This document shows positions 54,563 to 63,527 of a DNA stretch of 64,000 bases, piece after piece. Each line of letters starts with the position of its first letter. Position 1 is the stretch's first letter. The notes beneath the pieces are model-generated. The model was not told where the DNA came from. It worked only from the letters and a program-made list of their open reading frames with translations, and did no database searches. The DNA comes from Candidatus Poribacteria bacterium (GTDB taxonomy: Bacteria; Poribacteria; WGA-4E; WGA-3G). Where the stretch lies: contig OY282374.1 of the NCBI GenBank assembly GCA_958295815.1, forward strand, positions 3,380,856-3,444,855, given 5' to 3'. The position numbers and the translations under genes are program-made.

Positions 54563-55549
54563 TTAAACTTTAACAATTATCTTACCAAGTTTCTCACCCG
54601 TGAAAAGTGCCATAAATGCCTTCGGAGCATTCTCTAAACCCTCTACAATCGTCTCTTCCCACTGTATTTTGCCTTCGCCTATCCACTGCCGCATATCGCT
54701 GTAAAATTCAGCATTTCGCTCCATGAAGTCAGTGACGATAAATCCTTGCAATCTAATCCGTTTACCGATAGCAGAACTGAGGTTTGTAGGACCTGGGGTA
54801 GGTTCAACGTCATTGTATTGGGAGATCATGCCGCACAGCGGAATACGTCCGTGCATGTTCATCACTGCGAGTGCTGCTTGAAGGTGTCTACCCCCCACGT
54901 TCTCAAAGTAGATATCAAGTCCGTCTGGACAATGTTTTCTGAGTTCGGCTTCCAAATCATCAACATTTTTATAGTTAAAAGCCGCATCAACACCTGCTGT
55001 CTCTTGCAGCCACGCGACTTTCTGATCGGAACCCGCACTCGCGACAACTCGGCACCCTTTGATTTTAGCGATTTGGCACACAATTGAACCGACCGCACCT
55101 GCTGCTGCAGAAACAAAAACCGTCTCTCCTGCTTTCGGCTTCCCTATTTCCAAAAATCCAAAATAGGCAGTACGTCCAGGCATACCGACCGCACCTAAAA
55201 ATGACTGCAGTGGAGCGATCGTCAAATCAACAGCGGTCAAACTTTCTGCTGGTGCGATGTAGTGATCTCGCCATCCTAACATACCCGTTACATAATCTCC
55301 AACCTGAAACTGATCGCTGTTTGATTGCACAACCCGACCCGCACATCTACCATCCAGCGGTTTGCTGAGTTCGACACCCCGCAAGACGCCGCGCATATAC
55401 GGGTCTACTGATGTGTAAAGATTTTCAACTAATACCTCTCCCGCCGCCGGTTCAGAAAGAGGTGCCTCGACAAGTTCAAAGTCACTTTCCTTGGGCATCC
55501 CAACGATCCGGTTCTTAAGACGGATTTGCCGACTTACAAGATTCGACAT
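54563..55549 (-). CDS. NADP-dependent MDR reductase (CurA / prostaglandin reductase type)
   Basis: 328 residues. N-terminal FELVEAPLSEPAAGEVLVEN and S-V-D-P-Y-M-R-G are diagnostic of the leukotriene B4 dehydrogenase-like group. The NADP site is V-F-V-S-A-A-A-G-A-V-G-S-I-V, and C-G-M-I-S-Q-Y-N is also conserved. These enzymes reduce double bonds of enones such as curcumin or 2-alkenals. No zinc ligands are expected or seen. It is upstream of, and on the same strand as, the zinc dehydrogenase with about 60 bp between. Confidence 0.88.
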   Translation of the reverse strand: MSNLVSRQIRLKNRIVGMPKESDFELVEAPLSEPAAGEVLVENLYTSVDPYMRGVLRGVELSKPLDGRCAGRVVQSNSDQFQVGDYVTGMLGWRDHYIAPAESLTAVDLTIAPLQSFLGAVGMPGRTAYFGFLEIGKPKAGETVFVSAAAGAVGSIVCQIAKIKGCRVVASAGSDQKVAWLQETAGVDAAFNYKNVDDLEAELRKHCPDGLDIYFENVGGRHLQAALAVMNMHGRIPLCGMISQYNDVEPTPGPTNLSSAIGKRIRLQGFIVTDFMERNAEFYSDMRQWIGEGKIQWEETIVEGLENAPKAFMALFTGEKLGKIIVKV

Positions 55550-55692
55550 TCTTTTTTTCTCCTCTCGACTGGTAACTTAATTCGCTTAATCAGTATTGAT
55601 GTAATGATACCATATCTAAGAAAAAAGTCAAGATTAGGCGAATCTATAGTAGGGCATTTATGGTAAAGCCTACAAATAAGTAGACACATATC

Positions 55693-55765
55693 GCTCTACC
55701 ACCGCTGACGAGGTTTCTAACCTCGCCAATTCGAGTGTCTAAGTAATTCTAAAATCTACCATAAA
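55693..55765. repeat. Family A repeat element, about 73 bp
   Basis: gctctaccaccgctgACGAGG-tttctaa-CCTCGcc, then aattcgagtgtctaagtaat and tctaaaatctaccataaa. The same 73-74-bp layout occurs at 63383-63456. Shorter copies of the palindromic core are at 39773 and 41281. Confidence 0.75.
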
Positions 55766-55792
55766 TAGCCCTGAGTTCAGCTCTCCTACATC

Positions 55793-55821
55793 TTGCTTTT
55801 CCTCAGCTTGTGTGGTATACT
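55793..55821 (+). promoter_or_regulatory. Sigma-70-type promoter of the decayed kinase gene
   Basis: TTGCTT (55793-55798), a 17-bp spacer, and TATACT (55816-55821). The context TGTGGTATACTGC matches the promoter at 10788. Confidence 0.5.
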
Positions 55822-56352
55822 GCTGAGAGCGGTTTCGATGGTTGTAACAAGGAGATAGGGAAAAGGCTGATAAGCATCGAAATCCCATCCGTGGGATCCA
55901 GTCTCATCTTTCTTGTCAAGCTGGTGCTGCACACTAAACGTGAACCCTATAATCTAGAATCGGATTGCGTCGGGAGTCCTGCTTAGAAACTCTTTAATGA
56001 ATGGGCTGCCCTTCAATTCTTATGCGAAATTGATAGCATCCAGACAATCAGTCCCAGGTTCGTCGCTGTTGAGAATGAACTATCTGAATTAAAGGAGAGA
56101 CTTTCGGATGCGGAATCGTTTTCTACCCTCAGACATGTAGATATTGCTCCACAGAACTATTTATTTTTGAATGATGGTGTAAAACTCGTTGACTTTGAGT
56201 ACAGTGATTACGGGCACTTTCTCCTTGATGCACCTCTCGGCACCTATCTTTTTCCAGTGCGTTGGGAGTGTGATGAAGCCTTGGCGCAAGAGATCCAAAG
56301 TGTTTATCGGACAGAACTGTCCACTAATTTCCGTAACGTTAAGAGAACATGA
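55822..56352 (+). pseudogene. Aminoglycoside phosphotransferase (APH)-like pseudogene
   Basis: One frame runs from about 55822 to the stop at 56352, interrupted by TAG at 55984-55986 and lacking a proper start. After the stop it reads KLFNEWAALQFLCEIDSIQT and later L-R-H-V-D-I-A-P-Q-N-Y-L-F and G-V-K-L-V-D-F-E-Y. The H-x-D-x(4)-N and D-F-E motifs are the APH/choline-kinase catalytic and metal sites. The N-lobe is short (about 50 codons), so it is both truncated and nonsense-mutated. A promoter-like sequence lies just upstream. A VOC gene follows 48 bp later, possibly once in the same operon. Confidence 0.6.
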
Positions 56353-56400
56353 GATGAGACAGCATTTTCGACGTTTAATCATTAACTGGGAGGCAAAACT

Positions 56401-56763
56401 ATGAACATACATCGTATCACCGCGATGGTTCCAATAACCGATTTGGCTCAAGCTATAACCTTCTACTCACAAGGGCTAGGTCTTCAAGTCATCCAACGTA
56501 AAGACGAGTGGAACCATGCCCTGTTAGAAGGTGAACACGGTTGTCGAGTGATGATAGATCAGTCAATACGCACGGAATCGAACGCCTCAACGGTCGTTTA
56601 CTATTATACGTCCGATATTGAAACGTTAAGAGAGCGCGTGATTGCTGCTGGTTTTGAACCCGAGCCTATCGGTGAAACTTTCTACGGCATGACAGAATTT
56701 CGAGTTCGCGATCCCGATGGAAATCAGGTCTGGATCGGCGCAGATGAGTCTCACGCCACCTAA
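56401..56763 (+). CDS. VOC-family (glyoxalase/bleomycin-resistance fold) protein
   Basis: 120 residues. The pattern I-T-A-M-V-P-I-T-D-L-A-Q-A-I-T-F-Y-S, then a middle strand C-R-V-M-I-D-Q and the C-terminal FRVRDPDGNQVWIG is typical of vicinal-oxygen-chelate enzymes. The ending Glu/His metal positions are only partly kept (D-P-D-G-N present, first His replaced by Val or Met). Role could be antibiotic binding or a dioxygenase or glyoxalase-like step. GGGAGG precedes the ATG at 56401. It follows an APH-like pseudogene. Confidence 0.8.
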   Translation: MNIHRITAMVPITDLAQAITFYSQGLGLQVIQRKDEWNHALLEGEHGCRVMIDQSIRTESNASTVVYYYTSDIETLRERVIAAGFEPEPIGETFYGMTEFRVRDPDGNQVWIGADESHAT

Positions 56764-56985
56764 CAAAGTACTAAGCGGAGCACCGACTGCTTCTACAATC
56801 GCATTCAGTGACAATTGAGCTGGGTCTTTAGTCAAAGGGATATGTGCATTACTCGACTATTGAGCTTGATATCCTGCCTCCTTTAACATAAGGGTGTTAG
56901 GTTTCGGGCATATGGCATTTTAACGCAGCCCAAGGAACGATCCCCTTTGATATTTTATAACTTGGTGGAACGCTTCCAAACACTA

Positions 56986-58809
56986 TTAGTGATTTAATAC
57001 CTTATCTCCTTGCCATAACCTTTGCATCTCCGCGCATGTTTCCAAAAGTACTTCTAACGTTCCTTTTGCTTCTATTCTTCCGTCCTTGAGGACGACAATA
57101 TTATCGGCGTGTTGTAAGGCAATAGGGCGATGTGATACGACAAGGTACGTGCTTATGGGTAAACTATTTGCAGTTGCCTCGCGTCGTTCAAATACCCGAC
57201 GCCATAACTTTTGCTCCGTTTCCACATCAAGAGCACTGGAAAGATCGTCAAACACCAATAATTCAGGCGCACGTACCAACATCCGTGCTGCTGCTGTTCG
57301 TTGTAGTTGTCCACCGGAGAGTCTAACACCTCTGGGACCAATCACCGTATCCAGTCCACTTTCAAATGTTTTCAGATCGTCTTCCATCACTGCTGCCCAG
57401 ATGGCTGCTGGAAGATTGACGTTATCTTCCGGTAGTCCCATCAGGATATTCTCTCGAAGGGCATCGCTGAAAAGTCGTGGGACTTGGGGTGTATATGCAC
57501 AGCGTGGGGGTATGAGGAACGATGCCGCATCCACGATGGGTTTACCATTCCAATAAACATTTCCCGTGTCTTGAGGTAGATGCCCCAATAGCACCTCCAA
57601 AAGCGTCGTTTTACCTGACCCAACGCGTCCGGTGATGACAGTAACGGTACCAGCTTCGAGGCTGAGGTAGATATTTTCAATCCCACGTCCCGTATCTGGG
57701 TAACGATAGGTTAACCCATCGACTTCAAGGCGGTTTAGACGATGATTTCTGTTTTTGACGATGAAGGGAACACTCGGAAAGTTACCGCGTAGGTATACCG
57801 GTCCAAGCCTGAGTAGTTTCTCTTGTGTATCATCGGTTGTCAGTTCAGAGAGTCGTTTCAGTGAAACATCAGCCTGCTTGAATGCTGCTAACAAACGTCC
57901 CAGCCAATTGGCAAACCCTAATACCGAAACCTGCCCGAGTGCGATGTAATTAACAAACAGTGCGAAATCACCTACAGTAAAAACGCCGCCTCTCATCATC
58001 TCGCCAGCCAATATCAAAATCACGCCCATCGCTAAGTTGATTGTTGTCGAATTCATCGAAGTTAGCAATTGATTGAATAGGTTCTCTTTGATAACAGCCT
58101 TGCGTCTTACCTCGCTGAGACCATCAAAATGATGAACGGCATCCGTCTCGGTGTTTGCCACTTTGATTGCCTGTGCTGCCCCGAAAAGTTCGCCGAGAAA
58201 GCCGGTGACACGACCTGTGGCTTCGCGGTTCATGCGTCGATAAGTTTGAATGCGCTGACCCAACCCGTTTGTCAGGGCTACAATCGCTATCATCGGTAGA
58301 AAGGCGAAAAGTGTAATGAAAGCATTGACACGTAATAGCACAACCAATGCAATAAGCGCAGATAGCGCGTGTCCGCTCAATTCAATAACGATTGTGATCG
58401 GAGCGACTGCACCTTGCGTATCATCATCAAAGCGGTTGATTATCTCGCCGGGGTTTTGCACAGTATGAATATCTGCGTCTTGCAGGAGGGATTTGAATAA
58501 ATTCCGGCGAATCAGTGTTTGAAGTTTACCTTCAAAGTAGGCATAGGTTGCAGCATAACTCTGTTCAAATATTTGGATAGTCAACCGCGTGCCCAAAAAG
58601 AGGATTACCAAGGTCCACAGATCGAAACCGACTGGTGTTTCACCTGTCAAGGCGTTAAAGAACTCGCGTATGATTAACCCAATGAGAAGCGGTAGACCAT
58701 AATAAGCCAAGGAAAAAATGAAACTTAGACCATACAACAGGGGGCTGAAACGTATCAGCCGCCAGAAATAGTGTCGTTTCTTTCCTGTGTTGAGAGGTAG
58801 TGTTTTCAT
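56986..58809 (-). CDS. ABC exporter half-transporter with degenerate ATP site
   Basis: 607 residues: six-helix membrane domain then an ATPase domain. Walker A is [10 protein letters not shown], signature [10 protein letters not shown], and H-loop V-V-S-H-R. Walker B is [12 protein letters not shown], where the catalytic Glu is replaced by Asp. It overlaps the partner gene by 4 bp (ATGA). Together they should form a heterodimeric exporter of the BmrC/BmrD or TM287/288 type, with one weak ATP site. The substrate is unknown (lipid, peptide or drug). Confidence 0.87.
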   Translation of the reverse strand: MKTLPLNTGKKRHYFWRLIRFSPLLYGLSFIFSLAYYGLPLLIGLIIREFFNALTGETPVGFDLWTLVILFLGTRLTIQIFEQSYAATYAYFEGKLQTLIRRNLFKSLLQDADIHTVQNPGEIINRFDDDTQGAVAPITIVIELSGHALSALIALVVLLRVNAFITLFAFLPMIAIVALTNGLGQRIQTYRRMNREATGRVTGFLGELFGAAQAIKVANTETDAVHHFDGLSEVRRKAVIKENLFNQLLTSMNSTTINLAMGVILILAGEMMRGGVFTVGDFALFVNYIALGQVSVLGFANWLGRLLAAFKQADVSLKRLSELTTDDTQEKLLRLGPVYLRGNFPSVPFIVKNRNHRLNRLEVDGLTYRYPDTGRGIENIYLSLEAGTVTVITGRVGSGKTTLLEVLLGHLPQDTGNVYWNGKPIVDAASFLIPPRCAYTPQVPRLFSDALRENILMGLPEDNVNLPAAIWAAVMEDDLKTFESGLDTVIGPRGVRLSGGQLQRTAAARMLVRAPELLVFDDLSSALDVETEQKLWRRVFERREATANSLPISTYLVVSHRPIALQHADNIVVLKDGRIEAKGTLEVLLETCAEMQRLWQGDKVLNH

Positions 58810-60551
58810 GCCAGGAACTCCTCTAATCCTGTTCGCAAGAGACCGAAAAGAATGGAATTGGGATTCGCTGCCAGATTTTCATATTCCCCATATTCTCTGA
58901 TTTGACCTTCTTCGAGAATCATAATTTCGTCTGCACGCTGCACAGTCGAAAGGCGATGGGCAATTATAATCGCAGTCCGATTTAGGAGAAGTGTGTCTAT
59001 TGCTCGCTCAAGGTGTCTTTCAGTGGCAGGATCCAGACGGGATGAGGCTTCATCCAAAATTATCAATCCGGGATTCCTAAGGAAAACCCGCGTAAATGCC
59101 AACAGCTGCGCTTCGCCTGCAGAAAGTCCACCGCCACTTGGAGGCAGTTCTGTATCAAGTCCGTCAGGCAGCGTATCGTACCAATCACCCAGTCCTAAAG
59201 CTTGGAGACCCGCAAGGACTTGATCATCCTCAATTGTTCGATCGAACAAGGTTAAGTTATCTCGAACAGATGCCTGAAAGAGTTGTACTTCCTGTGTGAC
59301 GATGCCGATGTGCCGACGCAGGTCAGACAATCGTAGGGTACGTAGGTCTGTGTCACCTAAGTGAATCGTGCCATCGCTGGTGTCGTAGAGACGAAATAAA
59401 AGACGAGAAAGCGTGGTCTTTCCACTCCCGGTGCGTCCGAGCAGACCCAGCACTTTGCCCGGACTGAGATGAAACGACAGGTTCTTGAGAATAGGTCGTT
59501 CCGGCTGGTAGGAAAAGGAAATATTTTGGCACTCAACTGACAACGCTCCCGGAGTCAGAACCGCTCCTGGACCATCTTGGATTTTGGGTTCAGTTTGCAT
59601 AAGTTCCCGAACACGCCTTATGCTAACCTTAACCATTTGGAAGTCCTCTATCTGGCGTTGAATCCTGTTTAGGGGGGCATGCAACATCTGGAGATAATGG
59701 AGAACGAGGTAGACCGTCCCGATAGTAATAGCGTTGGCTTGGAATAGGTATGCGCTTAGCCCCATCACAGTCGCGAAACCGACAGCGAATACAATGTTCG
59801 ATATAGTCCACCCTACATCGGTAATAACGTCGGCTTTGAACTTTGATAGGACTGCTCGTCTCATGACCTCATGAAAACGCCGCATCACATGAGCAATTGC
59901 GCCATTAGCCCGAATGTCTCGGAGTCCAGAAAGGCGTTCCTCAAGAAAACTCGATAAATCGGCACTCGTCTGTCTCTCAGTGTCCCAGTAAGGCTCAGCG
60001 ATGAGCTGAGAGCGGATATGAACCATCAAATAGACCGTCACAAGGACTCCGAGGATCGCACTCAGTCGCCAGTCTTCGTAAAAGAGGACTATCAATGTGC
60101 CAACTGACAACAGAATGCCGCCCAATATCTCCATCACAAATTGCGAGAAAAAGTTGGCAAGCCTATCCACATCGCCATCAACGCGTTCAATCAATTCTCC
60201 AGGCGTATGGGTGCTATGGAAGGAAATATCCAATCCCAAGATATGAAGGGTCAAATCTGCCCGTAGGCGGTTGGTTGTCCGCCAACTCACATCACTGCTG
60301 ACGTATACCGAAAAGGCAGATACAGCCTGATGCATCAATCCGACACCAATGAAAAGCAGCCCGGCTTGAATCAATTTCTGTAGTGCTTCGGTGGATCTCG
60401 CGGTATCAATGAAATGACGGACAATTAGTGGATTGACGAGTTGTAGACCGATACTGCCAAACAAGAGCAGTGTCATCAGCAAAACCCTTGGCCACTGTGG
60501 TTTGAGGTAGTCAATAAGTAAGCCCCAATATTGACTGTGTGGTGTTTTCAT
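58806..60551 (-). CDS. ABC exporter half-transporter with canonical catalytic Glu
   Basis: 581 residues. Walker [12 protein letters not shown], Walker [13 protein letters not shown] (catalytic Glu present), H-loop I-I-A-H-R-L. The signature is non-standard: L-S-A-G-E-A-Q instead of LSGGQ. In a head-to-tail dimer this weak signature would face the Asp-containing site of the partner at 56986, as in known asymmetric exporters. It is the first gene of the pair; its start at 60551 follows a GTTAGGG site. No regulator is adjacent. Confidence 0.87.
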   Translation of the reverse strand: MKTPHSQYWGLLIDYLKPQWPRVLLMTLLLFGSIGLQLVNPLIVRHFIDTARSTEALQKLIQAGLLFIGVGLMHQAVSAFSVYVSSDVSWRTTNRLRADLTLHILGLDISFHSTHTPGELIERVDGDVDRLANFFSQFVMEILGGILLSVGTLIVLFYEDWRLSAILGVLVTVYLMVHIRSQLIAEPYWDTERQTSADLSSFLEERLSGLRDIRANGAIAHVMRRFHEVMRRAVLSKFKADVITDVGWTISNIVFAVGFATVMGLSAYLFQANAITIGTVYLVLHYLQMLHAPLNRIQRQIEDFQMVKVSIRRVRELMQTEPKIQDGPGAVLTPGALSVECQNISFSYQPERPILKNLSFHLSPGKVLGLLGRTGSGKTTLSRLLFRLYDTSDGTIHLGDTDLRTLRLSDLRRHIGIVTQEVQLFQASVRDNLTLFDRTIEDDQVLAGLQALGLGDWYDTLPDGLDTELPPSGGGLSAGEAQLLAFTRVFLRNPGLIILDEASSRLDPATERHLERAIDTLLLNRTAIIIAHRLSTVQRADEIMILEEGQIREYGEYENLAANPNSILFGLLRTGLEEFLA

Positions 60552-61042
60552 AATCGTATATAACCCTAACTTCAGTGTTTAATTCAGCAGGATGTATGAT
60601 TCGTTCCTCTGCTGGAACATGTTGGGCACACTTTCAACGTGTTGCCAGAACCGATTGTCAGATTATCATCAATAACGGGCAGATTCACCACCCGTACTCC
60701 GAATGCTGTGTCTAACACCTTTATGTGTTAACTTCAAGAAATGGATCTCAAATTTTGGGCTTTATATATAATCTGTATTAATAGGTCAACCTTATTGAGT
60801 TATATGTCGTTTTTTGGGTTAGAGAGTAAGTTTATTGGATTATTATATTTTCAAAATTCAGGTGTTATTATTTGCGCTTTACATATAAATCTCAACTATC
60901 CCTGTATTTACAAGGGTTATTGAAAATAAAATGAAATTTATAACAGTCTGAAACAGATTCCATTTTTTAAACAAGTATTTAATAAATATGTAATAGACAA
61001 ACTACACTTACTTAAATAAAAAGATAAACAAAGGAGTTTATC
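60552..61042. other. AT-rich intergenic stretch without genes
   Basis: This 491-bp gap separates the minus-strand exporter genes from the plus-strand surface-protein gene. Bases 60740-61020 are strongly AT-rich. A small palindrome TAACAC-ctttat-GTGTTA lies at 60713-60730, and a similar inverted string (CTAACACCCTTATGTTAAAG on the minus strand) lies at about 56881-56900 on the other side of the exporter pair. A short frame at 60741-60923 has no ribosome site and is not counted as a gene. Confidence 0.6.
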
Positions 61043-61091
61043 ATGAAACAGCAAGTTTTGACTCACAAACTCACCGTGTTTATTTTCACTG
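61016..61091 (+). repeat. 76-bp perfect direct repeat, copy 1
   Basis: From ataaaaagataaac through the AAAGGAG ribosome site and the first 16 codons of the gene at 61043, the sequence is identical to 63452-63527. It covers leader end and signal-peptide start. Confidence 0.9.
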
Positions 61092-63352
61092 CATTATTAT
61101 TTATATATGGTATACACGCTGTGGCTTATGCGGATCTGGAGTTTGCAGAAGGTGATACAACTACTCGTGAGATAGCGGAAAATACACCCGTATGCCGAAA
61201 TATCGGGTTACCATTGAGATATTCCGCTGAGGAAGCTGAGGACTGCATTGACATCTGGCTACGTGGTCCCGATGCAAGATCATTCGCTATTGCCCTCCCC
61301 TTTCGTGGCGGTGTGCAGTTGAAAACTAAGTCCCATTTGAACTATGAAAAAAAGAACTTCTATGAGGTTACTCTCTCTATCACAGACATGGAAAATCTTG
61401 AAAACACAGACCTAATCACAGTGAACATTATTGTGACGAATGTCAATGAAGAACCCGTTTTTTCTGAACAGATGGATGAGGCAGCGGTCAACCGTGTCCA
61501 TCGCTCGATTCCAGAAAATACACCGGTAGGCATAGACATTGGTAAGCCGGTGTCAGCAACAGATCCTGACGGTCCCGAAGTCATATTAACCTATAGTCTG
61601 CGCGGGTATGACGCCGAGATTTTTGAGATTGATAATGGAACGGGTCAGTTAAGGACCAAAATGCCCCTTGATTATGAAGCTTTTGAGCGTGATCCGCGAA
61701 CCTATTTCGTAGAGGTTGAGGTTTCCGATAGTAGGATGTCTACCAAAACTGAGGTTTGGATTGATGTTGAACCCGTAAATGAATTCGCACCAATGTTCAT
61801 AGAGGGAGAGACGGCTACCCGTGAAATTAGCGAAACAGTGGAGATAGGTGTGGATGTCGGGGATCCTCTATTAGCGACAGACATGGACGCCGGTGAGACT
61901 TTAGAATACAGTCTTAATGATGCCGGAGCGTTTGAGGTGGATGGTCAGACGGGTCAGTTGAGAACCACTGCTGAACTGGATTATAAAACTAAGCCATCCC
62001 ATGCTGTGAAAGTTATAGCCTCAGACGGCACTCACACAGACAGCGTTATCGTCACGATACACGTCTTAAGTGAGATTGTGGAAATACCCGATCCCAGTTT
62101 GGCGTGGGCGATTCGTAGAGCACTTAGCTTGAGAAACAGTGCTGACATCACAAAGAGCGCAATGGCACAGTTAACGACGCTGCGTGCTGACAGCGCGCTT
62201 TTTAGAGGGCGTCCTGTCCCCAAGGATCTCACTGGATTGGAACACGCAACGAACCTAACGCACTTAAATCTCAGTGGTGATAGGGTTATTGACCTCACCC
62301 CGATTGCGGGACTAAGGAACCTTATATCGTTGAGGCTCTACAGTAATGAATTCTCTTCTCTTACCCCGCTTGAAGGCTTGACGAGCCTAAAAAGTCTGGA
62401 TCTCTCGTCTAATGGTATAAACGATATTACGTCGCTCATAGGTTTGACGAACTTAGTTGAATTGTTTATCCAACTCAATGAAATACAGGATATTACTCCG
62501 CTCAAAGACATGACGAATCTCGAGACCCTTTATCTTCCAGAGAATAATGTGGAAGATATTACGGCTCTTGAAGGTTTGACGAACCTAACTCGATTGTATA
62601 TCAACGCCAACAGTATACAGAACATTGCCCCACTCAGAGGTATGACGAACCTCGAGACCCTTTATCTCTCCAACAATGATATGGAAGATATTACGGCTCT
62701 TGAAAGTTTGACGAACCTCAAGTATTTACATCTCAGCTACAATCGTCGTCTTACGGATGTCAGTCCCCTTGCAGGATTAGTCAATCTTGAGATATTACGT
62801 CTCTTCGGGTGTCCAATTGAGGATCTTACGCCGCTCGCTGACCTAACAGCAGACATTGACATTGATGTGTCCGTCGGATCTGCTCCAGCAATGAATGCAG
62901 ACGCGATTGATTCCCTTCTGGAACCAGCGTTGCTTCAGACATTAGATAGAGAGATGCTTCAGACACGGCTGCAGGCATTGCGAGTTGAAAGCGACGGATC
63001 CCTGAAGTACCAGCGAGCGATCGCGTTACTTGAAAGTGTGTTGGCGTCAATGTCTCCAGACAAGACGGTGCTGCTATCAAATTATCCGAATCCGTTCAAT
63101 CCTGAGACATGGATCCCGTATCACTTGGCGAAGTCGACCCATGTAGAGGTTACTATCTATGATCCGTCCGGCACGGTGGTTCGGCATTTAGAGTTGGGAC
63201 ATCAATCGTCAGGTTACTACACGAGCCGTAGCCAGGCGGCGTATTGGGACGGTAAGAACGATTTCGGTGAACGTGTCGCGAGTGGTATCTATTTCTATCA
63301 GCTCCAGGCGGATACTATATCCCCGGTCCGTAAAATGCTCATCCTAAAATAA
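61043..63352 (+). CDS. Secreted cadherin-like and leucine-rich-repeat protein with FlgD-like C-terminal domain
   Basis: 769 residues. A signal peptide (LTVFIFTALLFIYGIHAVAY) precedes about three cadherin-like repeats of 90-110 residues marked by R-E-I-A-E-N-T-P-V, P-E-N-T-P-V-G-I-D-I-G and A-T-D-P-D-G, with L-D-Y-E as the calcium-site segment. Then come eight or so internalin-type leucine-rich repeats of 22 residues (LTNLTRLYINANSIQNIAPL). The end SNYPNPFNPETWIPYHLAKS and R-V-A-S-G-I-Y-F-Y-Q-L resembles type IX/FlgD-type sorting domains. It should be a surface adhesin. Start ATG has AAAGGAG. Confidence 0.85.
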   Translation: MKQQVLTHKLTVFIFTALLFIYGIHAVAYADLEFAEGDTTTREIAENTPVCRNIGLPLRYSAEEAEDCIDIWLRGPDARSFAIALPFRGGVQLKTKSHLNYEKKNFYEVTLSITDMENLENTDLITVNIIVTNVNEEPVFSEQMDEAAVNRVHRSIPENTPVGIDIGKPVSATDPDGPEVILTYSLRGYDAEIFEIDNGTGQLRTKMPLDYEAFERDPRTYFVEVEVSDSRMSTKTEVWIDVEPVNEFAPMFIEGETATREISETVEIGVDVGDPLLATDMDAGETLEYSLNDAGAFEVDGQTGQLRTTAELDYKTKPSHAVKVIASDGTHTDSVIVTIHVLSEIVEIPDPSLAWAIRRALSLRNSADITKSAMAQLTTLRADSALFRGRPVPKDLTGLEHATNLTHLNLSGDRVIDLTPIAGLRNLISLRLYSNEFSSLTPLEGLTSLKSLDLSSNGINDITSLIGLTNLVELFIQLNEIQDITPLKDMTNLETLYLPENNVEDITALEGLTNLTRLYINANSIQNIAPLRGMTNLETLYLSNNDMEDITALESLTNLKYLHLSYNRRLTDVSPLAGLVNLEILRLFGCPIEDLTPLADLTADIDIDVSVGSAPAMNADAIDSLLEPALLQTLDREMLQTRLQALRVESDGSLKYQRAIALLESVLASMSPDKTVLLSNYPNPFNPETWIPYHLAKSTHVEVTIYDPSGTVVRHLELGHQSSGYYTSRSQAAYWDGKNDFGERVASGIYFYQLQADTISPVRKMLILK

Positions 63353-63382
63353 TTATCTAATACACTGTGTAGAAGCGAAAAT

Positions 63383-63456
63383 GCTCTACCTTCGCTGGCG
63401 AGGTTTGAAACCTCGCCAACTCACAGTGTCTAAGTAATTGTAAAATCTGCGATAAA
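63383..63456. repeat. Family A repeat element, about 74 bp
   Basis: gctctaccttcgctGGCGAGG-tttgaaa-CCTCGCC, then aactcacagtgtctaagtaat and tgtaaaatctgcgataaa. Matches the element at 55693-55765 along its whole length with about ten differences. Its end overlaps the 76-bp direct repeat start at 63452. Confidence 0.8.
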
Positions 63457-63527
63457 AAGATAAACAAAGGAGTTTATCATGAAACAGCAAGTTTTGACTC
63501 ACAAACTCACCGTGTTTATTTTCACTG
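63452..63527 (+). repeat. 76-bp perfect direct repeat, copy 2
   Basis: Identical to 61016-61091. The first mismatch after it is g for c in the seventeenth codon. Perfect identity over leader and signal peptide contrasts with strong divergence further in, which suggests recent duplication or gene conversion. Confidence 0.9.

Noticed and set aside
55984..55986. TAG in the APH-like frame as pyrrolysine
   Set aside because: The frame also lacks a start and most of its N-lobe, and nothing in the window suggests pyrrolysine use. Decay is simpler.
60741..60923. 60-codon frame in the AT-rich spacer
   Set aside because: No ribosome site, very AT-rich and low-complexity hydrophobic product, so treated as chance.
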